This document shows positions 37,155 to 50,434 of a DNA stretch of 64,000 nt, one piece after another. How positions within the stretch are numbered: the stretch's first letter is position 1; each line of letters opens with the position of its first letter. A program made the translations under genes and the position numbers. Source of the DNA: Heterostelium multicystogenum (Eukaryota > Evosea > Eumycetozoa > Acytosteliales > Acytosteliaceae); NCBI GenBank assembly GCA_003667245.1, contig RCNN01000122.1:20354-84353 (forward strand). The letters run 5' to 3'. A model generated the notes under the pieces. That model worked only from the letters and a program-made list of their open reading frames with translations, searched no databases and was not told where the DNA came from.

Positions 37155-38634
37155 TTAATAGGGTTTATATCTATGATTGGCAGCGACCACTTCAGATGGA
37201 GTGTAACTTAAATAGGAATCGGTCGTTTGAATCGGATAGAGAGAGTAGGATGCAGGTGCGGCTGTGAAGCCAAAACTATTGTAACCCTGTGGGTATTGGA
37301 GAGCGGTTGTAGGTGCGGCTATTGTCGCAGCAGATGTGGCAGTTGGAGCACCTTGAAGTTGGAAAAATGATATACCAGGTTGGATAGCAATGTTTTGAGG
37401 AACACCAGCGGTAAGAGTGGGTACTATCTGGTGTAGTTGTTTGACTGCATTCTGATTTTGGCGATTAACAGTTCTCTGTAACTTACGGACTCTCAATTCA
37501 GCACGTTGCTTTTTGTCCATTGGCTTGGCAAATGAAACAATCAAGTCACGACCTTGGTATGTGATTGGTTGACTATTGTGACGGACCAATGCCTCTTCAG
37601 CTGCATCTCTCGACTCAAAATGAACAAAACCAAAATCTCTTCTTTGCTGGCCTGGAATATTGACTGGGATGATGACCTTTTCAATAGCGCCAAACTCTTC
37701 AAATATCTTTTTGAGGTCTTCACTATTTCTTTGCTCAGGCAGATTTCTAACATAGAGTACTCTTACATTCTTCATAACATCTTCATCAGGCTCCTGAACA
37801 GGATCAGCCCAATTGACGGTCACACAACTTGACCCAATTCTAAAGGAAGGAGAAGCAAGTTCTAAATATAAAATTAGTTTAAATTAGATAAAAATTAAGA
37901 AAAAAGAGAAATCATAAATATTTACCTTTTCTTGCTTTATCTGCCAAATAATAATCAGAAAATTCTACAAATGCAAAACCTCTATTTCTAGATGGATTAT
38001 CAGGATCCTTTTTAAAAAATTAAGTTAATAATACGCAAAGAAAAGATTTAATTACTATATATTTACCATTAAGAAATCAATTGAGCATATTCCTTCAGTA
38101 TGTTTTTGTAATACCTCCATCAATTGATCTTTGTTGAATTCCTTTGGAAGATTACCCAGGAATAGCTTTCTACGATTCTCTGAATATTTAACTCGAAGAG
38201 ATTTGCCTTTGAGCTCCTTGTTCGAAATCTTTTCAACTGCCAATTGACAACTTGATTTATCTTCAAAAGTGACAAATGCATATCCCTTGCTTTCTCCGTT
38301 GAGTTTGTTTTTCATTAATCTGACTTGACGTACCGAACCCACTGAATTAAAGATATTTTGAAGATCATCCTCTGTGACACTCTTGCTTACACCACCAACA
38401 AAAACTTCATTCTTGGCCAATGGTTTCTTTACTACAGAATTGGAGTTGTTGTTGTTGATATGGGATCACATTGTTCTAGTATTTTATGGAAATAGATAAA
38501 TTCGATTAAAAAAATAGATTGTTAATTAAAGTTATGAAATGTATTGTGAAATTGATATTTACATCAGAATCTGGGACATTGGATAAATCATCTTCATTCG
38601 AAACAGGGGAATCAGTTTGAAATAGAGTATCCAT
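37155..38634 (-). CDS. Three-RRM RNA-binding protein, hnRNP Q/R (SYNCRIP)-like
   Basis: Binds RNA through three RRMs. Exon 1 starts at 38634 (MDTLFQTDSPVSNEDDLSN). Introns lie at about 38476-38562, 38008-38066 and 37862-37925. RRM1 contains EVFVGGVSKSVTEDDL (RNP2) and SKGYAFVTFEDKSS (RNP1). RRM2 contains RKLFLGNLPKEFNKDQL and, across an intron, NRGFAFVEFSDYYLADKARK. RRM3 contains VRVLYVRNLPEQRNSEDLKK and RRDFGFVHFESRDAAEEALV. The order and the short RRM1-RRM2 linker match hnRNP Q/R and related proteins. The C-terminal ~110 residues are Ala/Thr/Tyr/Gln-rich. A frame break or misread acceptor lies at 38440-38476, where TGA blocks the expected frame. Predicted length is ~430 residues. Splicing or mRNA-stability functions are family inference. 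Confidence 0.87.
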
Positions 38635-41600
38635 TACAAAAAGATTAGATGGTTATCGATGTAATTTAAAATTGTAAAATATAGAAATTGGATATTGATA
38701 TTACCTATTTTTTACATTATGTTAGTTATTAATTTAAAAAATTATTGTCACTACAAAACATATTATTATTATTATTAAGTATTGAACTATTTAGTATTTT
38801 AAAATGATAGAGATTTAAACAATAGCCTGAAGCGAGGAATGATTGTAAGGATGTATGGATGGTAGTAGTTTGATCAGGTGGTGGATTGGTGAAATAGAAA
38901 ATTAAAAGACAGAAAGATATATACAGTGAAGCAATTATGCATTCACGAAAGCCATTTAATATAAACATCGTATTCTATAAATCTAAAGCAACAAATTAAT
39001 AAAGAATTTAAGATTTCATTCTTGAGTAATTTCAGTTGTTATGATATAGTATATCTGTATTTTTAAAGAAAAAAAAATGATGAAGGAGATTTTTAATATA
39101 TGATCTTAAATGTATCTAAGAAATAAATTGAATAAAATTTTTAGGATGGATATTTGTGATATTATTGAAATCTATAAGTAAATTATTACTATTCCTATAA
39201 TATATAATAAGACTAAATAGATATATATAATTATACTTAGATAATTTTCTTACTTACATGTAATATTATTAATATAAGAATCTAAAATAGTTAGTGGATT
39301 ATCTTTTAATTATATGTATAATAAATTCTTAAGATAATTATTATAAATATTAAGTTATTGTTTAGGTTGGAAATGATATTGAAATTGAACTTGAAATTGA
39401 ATACCTTCAATTGAATTTTGGAGATGTACGAATAATTACTAAATGAACGAATTTTCTCTTTTAGTTGTGTACACTGTTGAATATTCTATTTAAATAGAAT
39501 ATAAATTGGAAATACTTTGAAAACACCAACACTCGAGACACTGTGTCGCTGGAGACTTTACAATTAAATGTAATAAAAACTAATTAAAAATAAATAGAAA
39601 GAATAATAATAATAATATCAATGGTTGTTGGATTCCAATGTATATGTTTCACTTTGCTCTAACTAACAACAATGATACCTACCAAAGATGGTCAACAGCA
39701 ACCAAGTTTCTAAACATATAATTCACTTTTAAGTTTGGTGTCAATGAACAACACATTGGCATTTTAAAAGACATATTCCATTAGACGCATCTTGGTACCA
39801 CCTTCATGAGCTTGTTAGTTAGTCTGCTAATTAACTTTTCTTTAAAAGGAATCATTCTAATATACGTATACTTAATACTCTTAAATTATATTTGTTTTTA
39901 AAATTAAATTTTAAAAAAATCAAAATAAATTCTGAAAGATATAATAAGTATCAGATAAATGATATTTTTATACAATATCCTATTTTAAAATTGTGTGGTT
40001 TACACATTTTATAATTCAACACCCACTTTTAAAAAGATAAAACCTCACCATTCTATTTATTTTGTCTATTATGAATTAAGAGCGATGAAATAATTTATAA
40101 ATGAATGACATTCATAACATAATAAATATATTTATTTATTAATATATTAATATATTTATCTATTTATCTATCTATTTATCTACCTATTTATCTATCTATC
40201 TTTATATGATATACAAAATTAATATATAATATATTTAATTTATTTGTGTTTTAATTTGGTCTATGGTTTGAGTCTGAGTTGGCATGAACTTATTTTTCTA
40301 ACAATAAGTTGTCCCATTTATTTGAAATTGATTTACTGTTTCAATGTTGATGATATCATCTGATCAAAAAAACAAAAACCAAAAAAACAACAAAAACATT
40401 CTGGAATGAATTGTTTATACAACAAAAAATTAAAGATTTTTTTGTCTTTTTTGCATCTTACAATCTGAACTGCACCTCTGCACACAACTTTTCATACTTT
40501 ACATCAACCTTCTTTTAAATCTATTATTTTAATAAGGATTCTCTATGGGCTGTGTTGTTAATATTGATTTCATCAACCATTTTCAAATCTACCATCAAAG
40601 TAAACTCATATTTTATAGCTATACAAATACACAGTTATTTAGGTATATTATATATATCTGTATGTAAATAGGTAGGTAGGACATATTAAATATAATTATG
40701 AACCATTTTAAAAATCATTTAAAAAATGGTGGTGATTTTATAATTTTTTTTAAATTTTGCTATAAAATTAGCAACAGCAGCAAAATAAGTGGTTGTCATA
40801 TGATTAGCAGGGGTTAGGTTATCTTTCAACAACACACACACATCTCACAACACAACAACAACAACAACAACACACTCTATTATTAATGTACTACCACAAC
40901 TCCTCATTTACATTTATTTTATTAAAATATTTATTAATAATCTTAGATTGCAATCAGTCAAGCAAAAGCAAACATTAAAGCAACAGTATTATTTACAACA
41001 CACCAATAACATTAACACAACCCTATAATTAACCCTACAATTACTCATAACATCCTAACCTTGGTAATCAATCTAATACAACAACCAACAATAATAATAA
41101 TTATATCAATTATTAAACAACACAAGCATTTATTATTAAACCTAAACAATATACATAAAACCAAACCAAACCAAAACAAAAACCAACAAACCACCCTCAA
41201 TTCAAACTATTCTAATCTAGCGTAGACAATTACTAATACTACGACTACAACTAATAACACAAATACTTGCTGTTTGCTTGCTTTATCTTTGTTTTTATGC
41301 ATATTAAAACAAATATATAATTATATATAAATTTAAAATTATAGTATCATTACAATCAATATCTTAATTGAATCAAATTTATATTATTTGCGTACAGCTA
41401 CAATCAAAATTTATTAATTTGACAATCAATCAATCAATCTAAATCAACTTGATATCAAACAACAAAATAGAATCAATCAGACTTTTTATCTATTCTATCT
41501 GACAGTCAATCACATTTACATCGACAACACTACAATCAACTTTTTAAAATACCAAAACAAGCCACACTAGTATTAACTATTGTTTTATTGTAGCAGAAGC

Positions 41601-41896
41601 GTTACTAATAGTGTTAGACAGAGTTATTGATTGAGATCATATTAGTCATCATTACTACCAACAACAGGTTCTTAATATATCCTATATAATATTGTAAAGT
41701 TTTTATTGTAAAGTCAAAATAAGAGAATATGTATTGTTAAAACAAACAGATATATAATAGAATAGTCTAATTAAACATTATTTATTAAAAGAAAATAAGA
41801 ATCAATATCTTCACAACAATTATATATAAAGAATAGCAGCAAATAATCAAACAGTAAAATAGTAGTATATATTTAGATTTCAGATAGATATAGTAA
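38635..41896. other. 3.3-kb gene-poor AT-rich stretch
   Basis: The divergent region between the RRM gene (-) and the C1-domain gene (+). It holds ATT repeats (38758-38778), AT-rich DNA to about 39500, a TATT/TATC tetranucleotide array (about 40125-40205), CAA repeats (40852-40872), and A/C-rich DNA (40960-41220) that looks like a 5' UTR or leader of the next gene. No credible frame or RNA gene is seen. Confidence 0.5.
40125..40205. repeat. TATT/TATC tetranucleotide array
   Basis: An irregular run of TTTA, TATT, TCTA and TATC units. It is a simple-sequence microsatellite. Confidence 0.8.
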
Positions 41897-44800
41897 ATGG
41901 GTACTACCGATAAACAACACAATTGGATCAAGAAACATTTCAAGAATCCACCATTTTGCTATGTTTGCAATAAATTAGTTTGGGATATTGGCAAAGTTGG
42001 TTACTGTAAGTTGAAAGCTTCGTGACATTATTAGCCCCAAGATTTGATATTAAGACCAACAACTATTCTAGATTGTACAACTTGCCCATAGAGCTTCACA
42101 TATAGAGTGTAATGAGACCTACCACTACGTACCACAGTTTTGTAGTGCAGTTAAGCATGATTGGTCAAAGGATTTCTTTGAAAACTCGCCGATGTGCTCC
42201 GGTTTGTAACAATATCATATTTTCAGCAGATAAAATATCTTGGATATAGCTGTACCAAATGCTCTATAAAGGTAAAACAATTCAGCATCTAATGTTTATC
42301 ACTGATCTGTTATTAATAATGTTTAACTGTAGTCACATAAGAATTGTAGAAATCTGACGACAAAATGTGAATCCTCAAAATCATTATTTTCAAATTGTAA
42401 AGTCTTCATTCGATGAAGCAGTAGTAAGCAGCAGTTCAAATAGCGCAAGCAACAGTGCAAGTAACAGTTACTCTAATTTAGAGGCAGCATTAACTTCACC
42501 TCTTGGTGCAAGTGGACTGTTCGTGCTTTGAGTGTATCATGTACGATTCAGCCAACTTCGATGATAGGAAACAGAGGATCAACCAGTTTGACTTCAAACA
42601 GCTTAGCATCAAACAGGAAAGAGTGGATCATTTTGTAGGTAGTAGTAGCATTTTTAGCAATGGCAACAATAGCTTGAGTAGTAGTGTTAATTTAGCAAAT
42701 AGTAATAATAGCAGTAATTTATCAAATAGCAGTGGAAGTAGTATAGGTGGAAGTGGAAATAGTAGTCACTTTAATAGTTTAAATAATAATAGTCTAAATA
42801 ACCCAAATAGTTTGTATTAATAATAGTCATTTTAGTAATAGTATAAATATCAGTGCCTCTCTTTCCGCAAGTGGAGTCATAGGCGGATCGTCACCTTCAT
42901 CTTCGTCTTCACCTACCAACTAGCTCAACAAATTTGCTTTCCCACTTTCACCCAAGAGTACATTATGGACACCACCCTCCATACGAGTGCGCTTGATAAT
43001 CCGTCGATGAGACCTTCATCCTTAGCTAAGTCACACGATCCCAATAGTGCAGGTGCGAGTGCATCTTATGGTAATTTGTTGTCACATCATCATCACCACG
43101 TTCGTACTTCCCTATACCTATCAATCATTGGCAATCGACAATTTCAGTGAGTTTGAGACAATCTTGTTCAATCCATCTATGTCGACATTCAATCAAAAGT
43201 TGATTTTCGTCGAAAAAGTAAAGTCTTTCTTTATTGGACTGTCATCAAAGATGGATCCGTCTTACGACCTCTCAATGCCACATCGCCCCCACAGTTCAGA
43301 TGACCTCTACAAACTAGTAAATCGATTCAAATCGATTTCTCATATTTTCCACTATGAAATGATTGTGTATGGTCGCTTCCGTACACAATCACAAATCGAT
43401 CAATATAAACACACAATGGAGTTGTTCCTTCAGCTTTATTATCATGCAGCATGGGAGGAGGAATCAGAGTTCATTCTTCGCTTGGCACTAGATTTTTATA
43501 ATCACCTCTGTACACACCGATCTGATCTTGAAAATGTACTAATAGGCATGACACCAAGTAAAGAGATACAACGTCGAATCAAAAAGTATTTCTATATCAA
43601 TCCAGATGTTGATAAGAATGCTAAATCCTATCAGAAATTCAAAGGTCACTGGGATCTGCGTATCTCTCGTCAATCACTTGTAGATAATATAGCAAAATGG
43701 GGCACATCTCTCGACGACAAAGAATTGATACTTAAAACCGTAAAAGAGTTTGCTAATCATTTGGATAAGGAAAGGCTTTTACCCTACGATATAGTTGTCA
43801 TAAAGATACCTAAGAACTGGTCATCTTTATTCTCAATGGATTATAACAACAGCCACCAATCTCAACAACATTCAGAACTCCAGGAAGTTGTGAGCAGCAG
43901 TGGATTTAGTGCAGGTATGTTGGGCGGAAGCTATCAGAACACTATGGACCCAAATCATCATGAATTCGATGAAGGAACATTCCTTTTGCTAGATATCTCG
44001 GTGAAGCCGATCCACTAGGTCTTAATTGCTTTGTTTGTATCCATTCCTGATGAGCGAACAAAGATTCGAATTCCTCACAGCCGTGTAGTTGCACTTGGAA
44101 TGATTGATGTTACAATTCCCCCACTTGGATCAGATCGTTCCAAGCTTGAGCGTTCTCATTACAATCCATTCGATGCTTTTTCCACTGAGCTACAAACTGC
44201 TGTCAAAGAAACAACCAACAATTCCTTGTGAAACAAGGTTTCAATGTAGATATATTACCAAACTATGGTAGCTTTTTTGGGTGGTGGCAAGCCAGTTTCA
44301 CTAGATGAGCTGAACCAACTTAAAACCAAGATTGCATCGCTCACCGGAAACGAAGAATTCTTTTAACACAATTGATCAAATGTCAACTCAGTTCAAACGA
44401 TTCTTTTCTCAGTATCTCAAAAAAGTGTATATGTATGAATCAAAAGGTGATTTCCAAAATTACTACTTCCGAGCTACCGACAGTGGCCAGCAAACCCCTG
44501 AATTCACTGAACATCTTGTCAACGAATACAATCACCTCTACATCAATCAAAGCCATCCCAATCTCAATAGTTTACAAACATCACCATCTCTTGCATCAGT
44601 AAATGCAACTGTACCACCAGTCGACCAACAACAAATTGACATCATCTCTGAAGAAGAGTATGTCAATGCCACAGGATATTCACAAGTCAAACCATTCACC
44701 TATATCAAGAGACAATATACCAAATTCAAACCATTCATGCCAACTTTAAGAACATTAATCAATGACTTGGAAAGTGGGAAAACCTATTGTCTTAAAGCAC

Positions 44801-45705
44801 GTGACTCACTGCATACACTCATCGAAGAAACAAATTTGGCAATTGAGAAGATAACTGTCGATTATAATGCAATTTTAGTTGGAACTAAAAAGAATGAACT
44901 TATCAAATGGTGGTTACAACTAATTAGCTCTACCGTTGACACATATCTTTGCAGTAAAGGATTCTATCAAGGTGTTGTTCCTATTAACTATATCGATGAA
45001 CCGCCTTCAAGTATATCAAAAGTCAAAGAGAACCTTAGAATTGTCAACCTTGTACTTCGCCCATCCACTCAAACCGAATATGATGATCGTCTAAAGAATC
45101 TAATGGCTCCACTTAAAAAGAAAATTTATCACCAGATTGATGAATTTTTATGTTTGGCTGAAAATTTACTTCTGGATGTTGTAAGTACTATAATTATTAT
45201 GAAATGAGCCATTATTAACTTTATTGTTTTAGTTAATTAAAAGTAGACATTTAATTTGATGAAAAAATGGAACTGGATAAGAGAGAAAATTGGGACCTTC
45301 GAGCAATAATGGATGTTTTTAAGAAAACAACCACACAGCATCAAGATAAACCAATGGAAGTTTGTAGTTTAATCAAAGATATCTTATATATTAGAGAGAT
45401 GAAAAATTTAGAAGAGAAGTATTATAGCAATGAGATACTCTCAGCGTCACATCAGTTTGGAGGAGGTGAAAAACAATCACTATCTGATATTGTGCCTATT
45501 ACTGGACTCATATTTAGTAGATTGTTAAGAATCAAACATGAACTTAGAACTGTCATCGAGGTATTTGGTCAAAAGATATCAGTACGGTCACCCTTCCCCG
45601 AATGTAGGTCACCATGGTGTAATCATAGGCAAGAAGCTGGATAACGATAATCAAAACGCAGGAGGAAGTTATCAACTTTTAATTAAGTTGTATTCACAAA
45701 CCTAA
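41897..45705 (+). CDS. Large protein with two C1-type zinc domains; function unknown
   Basis: Starts MGTTDKQHNWIKKHF. The first C1-like domain runs HNWIKKHFKNPPFCYVCNKL ... CTTCP ... SHIECNETYHYVPQFC, the His/Cys spacing of phorbol-ester/DAG-type domains. A second follows: KHDWSKDFFENSPMCS ... SCTKCSIK ... SHKNCRNLTTKC. Each is cut by short introns (about 42008-42071, 42202-42230, 42272-42332). An Asn/Ser-rich linker (42630-42930) leads to a ~900-residue region I do not recognise. It has well-formed helices (MELFLQLYYHAAWEEESEFI, TVKEFANHLDKERLLPYDIV) and a tail that includes KNELIKWWLQLISSTVDTYL. An intron lies near 45181-45232, and the end is YQLLIKLYSQT at TAA 45703. At least eight frame changes occur. 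A lipid-regulated signalling or scaffold role is possible from the C1 domains only. Confidence 0.7.
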
Positions 45706-45726
45706 TAAATTAAATTGGAACAGCTA

Positions 45727-47516
45727 TCAATTTAATATTTTCTTGTTTACCAAATAGTTGACTAATACTTGATATGATTCAGTTGCATATGGATAGTTTT
45801 CTTGTATCTCTTTATGGTATTTGATAACGTTTTGAGGAATTACATCGCAGTTGTTTAGCAGATATTCAAGAGTTTGGTAATAGTTTTTTTTCAAATAAAT
45901 TATTAATATGATCTGCAAGCAAAACTAATTCCAAACTGCATTCTCCCTGTCTGTGAGCAAGGAGAAACTTGACAACTTCCAAATTTCCACTGGAAATGGC
46001 ATCTGTCAATGCCATTTGGTTGCATCCTTCAGTTCTATTCTCATGTAACCATTTTACAATTTGAAGATCGCCATTGGCAGCAGCCTCATTCATAGCGTTC
46101 TTGGTACATCCGTTTGTTGTAATTGATATGTAGCCATTTTAATGCCTCGAAGTGTCCATTTCTGGCTGCTTGGTCCATTGCATTATATGAACATCCTTCA
46201 GTTCTGTTCTCATGTAGCCATTTTAATATTCGTAAATCTCCATTGAATGCAGCAAAAATCCATTGCTAGAAATGTACATCCTTCGGTTCGGTTCTCGTGC
46301 AACCATATAAGGTTATCCAATCGTTCCTCTCTGGCTGCCAAGTTCATTGCAGAAGAAGAACATCCTTCAGTACGATTGGCATGAAGCCATTGTAGCATGT
46401 CAAGAGTAGGCAATTGAGCGGAGTAGTCCATTGCATCGAGGGTGCACATTACTTTGGTATTTTCGTGCAACCATTTTACGACATCAAGATGGCCTTCTGT
46501 GGCAGCTGCGTCAAAAGCTGGAGTGGTAGCACTTTGTAGGTTGTTACTGATTAACCATTTAATCACCTCCAAACTACCAGATGTTGCAGCAAACTCAACT
46601 AATCTGTCTGAAACTGGCGCACATCCATTTTGAAAAATCCACATTAACATCTCTAGATTTCCATTGAACGCAACAATATTTAAAGTGTCGAAGTTTTGGA
46701 TTTTGTATCCATTTTTGTAGAGGAACTTCAATATTTCCAGTTGATTCGACACTGCTGCTTCATCAGCAAGACTACTTGTGTCTTGACTCAATAGTCTTCC
46801 ATAATTATTTATTAGATACTCGACCATCTCAAGATGTCCAGGACCAATTGCATAACCAAACATCTCACTGTCCTCCAGTTCTTCATCGAAATTATTATCA
46901 GCAATATACTCCAAATATTTCAATACTACCAGCATAAGCTGCAACGTTGAATATATTAATGTCTGAATGGTCATTTTCCTCTGACATACTCTTGACCAAC
47001 TCAACAAAGTACTTGACCACATCCAATGACAAAGAAAGTGGCGACTTTGACATTGCTAGATAATAGTCCCATGTATGAAGCTTGAAATTGTCAAAGAGGT
47101 AATGAACGAAATCCATTCTTCCAAAACTGTGCTGCACCAGAAAGAACACTGTTTAGACAATCATACATTTCAAAGGTGGGATCCGATGATTGGAATACTC
47201 GACCGCCAACCACATTCTTTCCTAACTTCAATTGATAATGCTCCACCAAAAATCCGAGCATCTCCACACTACCGGCTTTCAAAGCATTTCCAAACAGCTC
47301 TCTGAAATACTTTGTCGTGTACCTTGTCCCTTTAGCCAAACACACTTTCAATAAATCCAAGTAGTTGTTGCCAGCCAAAGCCTTTGGCTCATCGACCAGC
47401 TCGCACCATTTATAGCTGACTCTTTTGTCTCTTGTTGATAGAGCTTTAACTTGATCAAATATAATACTTTTGATAACTCTATTATTGAATATTAATGAAA
47501 AGAAAGCTTTATTCAT
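45727..47516 (-). CDS. Ankyrin-repeat protein of the dictyostelid WLHENRTEGC type
   Basis: Starts MNKAFFSLIFNNRVIKSIIF, the N-terminus typical of large dictyostelid ankyrin families. The body is a series of divergent ankyrin repeats (GHLEMVEYLINNYG, NQLEILKFLYKNGYK, GNLEMLMWIFQNGCA, GSLEVIKWLISNN, GHLDVVKWLHEN). It ends in several nearly identical units containing WLHENRTEGC, with shared codons at DNA level. The end is YLVNKKILN at 45727. Five or more frame changes (about 47110, 46925, 46250, 46110 and 45880) break it. Without them the protein is ~590 residues, with no other domain. Such proteins form expanded, fast-changing families; the function is unknown beyond protein binding. It is convergent with the C1-domain gene, with stops ~20 nt apart. 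Confidence 0.88.
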
Positions 47517-48805
47517 TTGTCATGTAAACTAAACATTAAATCTGAAAAGAGATACATATATACATGGACAAAAACTGAAACTAAATTTTGATGTCTACCT
47601 AATTTCCTAATTTTTTTCATATCTAAATTCCAAAAAAAAACAAGAACAATCAAGATAATAAGTAACTACAAATGAAAATAAAAGAGTATCATATTAATTG
47701 ATCATCATTCCCGTTAAAATCAAATAAATAATATTGGTACACAGTGACAATCAAATTCGAGACACTTGAATGTTGAAATATAAACCAGAGAAGAACAGCA
47801 ACTTCACTTCGATGCACATAATCAATCATAATATTGTTATCTTGAACTTCAAACAAAAATAAATAAATAAATAAATAAATAAATAAAAATAAATAAATAA
47901 ATAAATAATAAATAATAAAATAGTAGTAGAATGATATGTTTTAAGTAGTGATCTTTGCAAATATTTTCAAAGCCTCGAAAAATCTTTTCAGTTTTCTTAA
48001 GTTGAATAGTTTAGTGCCAGTTTTTGGGGGGTTAGTACCATAAGATGGGGGATGTTACAATAAATCTCGCCCAAAACCACCAACATTAAATTTCCCATTT
48101 TTTAAATTTTACATAAAATTTATTTTGAATAATAATATTTCAATGATCATTTCTTTAACAGTGCGGAATCTTGATGACTGCTGGCTGATCAGTTGAATCT
48201 ACGTTTAAAAGAAATCATTTCAACTAATCCACCTGATATTTAAATATTCATAACATCTTCATTCTCTTCTCTGATATCAGAAATATCTATTTACTACTGT
48301 TATTATTCCTTTTATTTATTGCTGTTTTTGTACTAGACTACTATTATTATACGCCCTGGTCGCAGTAGTCGCAGTAGTCGCTGTAACATTCTAAATTCCT
48401 TTCCACCTTCATATTACATCATCATCATTTTATTAATTAATACTGCATAATTAAATTATTATTATTGTTATTATTATTATTTATATCTTTTATATATCTT
48501 TTGTAATAATCTTTTGACGAATCAGATTTTCATACGAATTACTTTTACGACTATTTCCATACAACCATCACCGATATTAAATTAATATCTTTATCTATTT
48601 CCACATTATTATTATTAGTAACCAAACCAAGCTTAATTTCATTTCTTATTTTATCTAATAAGTGTAATACTACGAGGATAGCATCATATCCAAATTCAAG
48701 GAACATTCTTTCAACTAAAGTCATCTTTGCGATAATTTAATCACTATATATATTATACTCTTTTACACATCCAGATCACCAATCGAAAAATCAACATTGA
48801 CGAAA
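47517..48805. other. Intergenic with AAAT tetranucleotide array
   Basis: The divergent region between the ankyrin gene and the lipase. An (AAAT)n array runs from about 47856 to 47920. The rest is AT-rich, with TTA/ATT runs near 48455-48480 and C/A-rich leader sequence just before the lipase ATG. No coding or RNA gene is seen. Confidence 0.55.
47856..47920. repeat. AAAT tetranucleotide microsatellite
   Basis: About 14 units of AAAT with one or two interruptions; simple-sequence DNA. Confidence 0.85.
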
Positions 48806-49798
48806 ATGAATAAATCATTTACATTACTATTAATATTACAACTGCTTTGTATTACCTTCAGCACTGCATATGCTGATAATCCACCAACCGACGTATACAG
48901 CCAATCCAAGTCACGTGACTTTTTGTTGCTCTCTTATGCTTCCTATTGTCCAGCCAACGAAATTGCCGCCTGGAATTGTTCAAGATGTATCTCCAATACC
49001 TACCCATCGATTACTAATATTGAAGTCATCTACTCTGCTGCTACCGACACCCAAGCCTATGTTGGAATTTTCCATGATGAGGGTATGTCTAAAATCACTC
49101 GATCCATCATAATAAATTCATGTTGCTAACCAGATACTCCAGTATTTGTTGCTTTTAGAGGATCAATGGATATTTCAAGTTGGATCACCAATTTGAAATT
49201 CCTTCAAACCACCTATCCAAAGGCCAAGGGTGCATTGGTACACGATGGATTTTACCAAGCATGGTTGAGTGTACAAGATCAAGTCCAATCTGCACTTACT
49301 AACACCTTAAAGGCATGTCCAACTTGCACATCCATTGTTGTCACTGGTCACTCATTGGGTGCAGCACTTTCCAGTAGGTATTCACATCTCCATCACACAG
49401 TTTAATGTGCAACTAACTTATTATCCAATTGTGTTACTCTAGCTTTGTGTATGGCAGATGTTGTTGAATGGTTCCCAAATATTCCAACTGAATTGATCAA
49501 CTTTGGATCGCCACGTGTCGGTAACTCTGTTTTCTCCAACTACTTCAACTCGATCCAACCAAACACCTGGAGAGTAACCAACCAAAAAGATCTTGTTCCA
49601 CACGTCCCACCACAAGACGGTATCCAATTCTATGAACATGTCACCAACGAACTATGGTACTACAACACCACCTCACTCCAATACGACGTCTGCAAGAACA
49701 TTGGTGAAGATCCAAACTGCTCAGACTCTGTCAATCCATTGTCCTACAGTATCTACGATCACCTCCATTACTATGATGAGCCATGTTGTTGTTACTAA
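48806..49798 (+). CDS. Secreted class 3 lipase
   Basis: Alpha/beta-hydrolase of the fungal (Rhizomucor-type) lipase family. The ATG at 48806 is used because the longer frame would need a non-ATG start. A signal peptide (FTLLLILQLLCITFSTAYA) is present. The oxyanion/strand motif is PVFVAFRGS. The nucleophile Ser is in VVTGHSLGAALS (about 49335-49372), the Asp in NQKDLVPHVPP (about 49581-49613), and the His in SIYDHLHYYDEPCC (about 49747-49790). Three cysteine pairs and sequons support secretion. Two introns, 49083-49133 and 49374-49442, restore a continuous frame with no indel, so this is one of the few clean genes in the window. The mature enzyme has ~270 residues. The substrate is probably acylglycerols or phospholipids; not determinable from sequence. 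Confidence 0.93.
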
Positions 49799-50110
49799 CA
49801 CAATTGCCAAACACATAAATAAACCTATGAATAATAATCAGCAATAAGGTCTATTGTTGATTCAACCAAAGATACACGATGCCCCCAAAAAAAAAAAAAA
49901 TATCCCAAATCAAGAAATTAGAAAGAAGGACCATGATTCTTATAATTTGGCAAATTCTTTCTTTTTATTTGAATGTTTTCATAACTTAACTGTGCAATTA
50001 TTATTATTCATGATAGTTCTCTATCTTAAACTTGGTATTAGAACTTTTAGGAATATTCATTATTAGTCAGTCAGTTATAAGTACAAGAAGATCAATTAGT
50101 AAACATCATC
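49799..50110. other. Intergenic
   Basis: 3' UTR-like AT-rich DNA after the lipase, with an A13 run at about 49887. It is followed by a short leader before the next ATG. Nothing else is seen. Confidence 0.55.
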
Positions 50111-50434
50111 ATGTGGTTAGCAAAGACAGCTGTTCTAGGCGTTTGGGGTAGCGCATTGCTTACCTCTCCCTTTTGGGGCGTGGGTGTATTGTTAGCTACT
50201 GCGATGATGAATGATGCCGACCTGGGAAAGAGAATGGAGAGGGCACAGCTAGGATGCTTTGCATCTCTGATATCAGCACCAGTTGTAATGACTCTGTCAT
50301 TTGTTAAAACCCTAAACCACGGATACAGTCATACCTATGCATTCCTTCCACTCGCACCCATAGCATCCTATATTGCATTTTTGTTAATAGGATTTTCAAG
50401 CAGTAAAAAAGATTCAACAACAAAATCACAGTAA
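50111..50434 (+). CDS. Small membrane protein, unknown
   Basis: 107 residues, single exon. Two or three hydrophobic stretches (AVLGVWGSALLTSPFWGVGV, LISAPVVMTLSF, FLPLAPIASYIAFLLIGF) are separated by a charged loop (NDADLGKRMERAQ). The tail is Ser/Lys-rich (SSSKKDSTTKSQ). Codon use and base composition are richer in GC than the flanks, which favours a real gene. I do not recognise a family. Confidence 0.65.
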   Translation: MWLAKTAVLGVWGSALLTSPFWGVGVLLATAMMNDADLGKRMERAQLGCFASLISAPVVMTLSFVKTLNHGYSHTYAFLPLAPIASYIAFLLIGFSSSKKDSTTKSQ

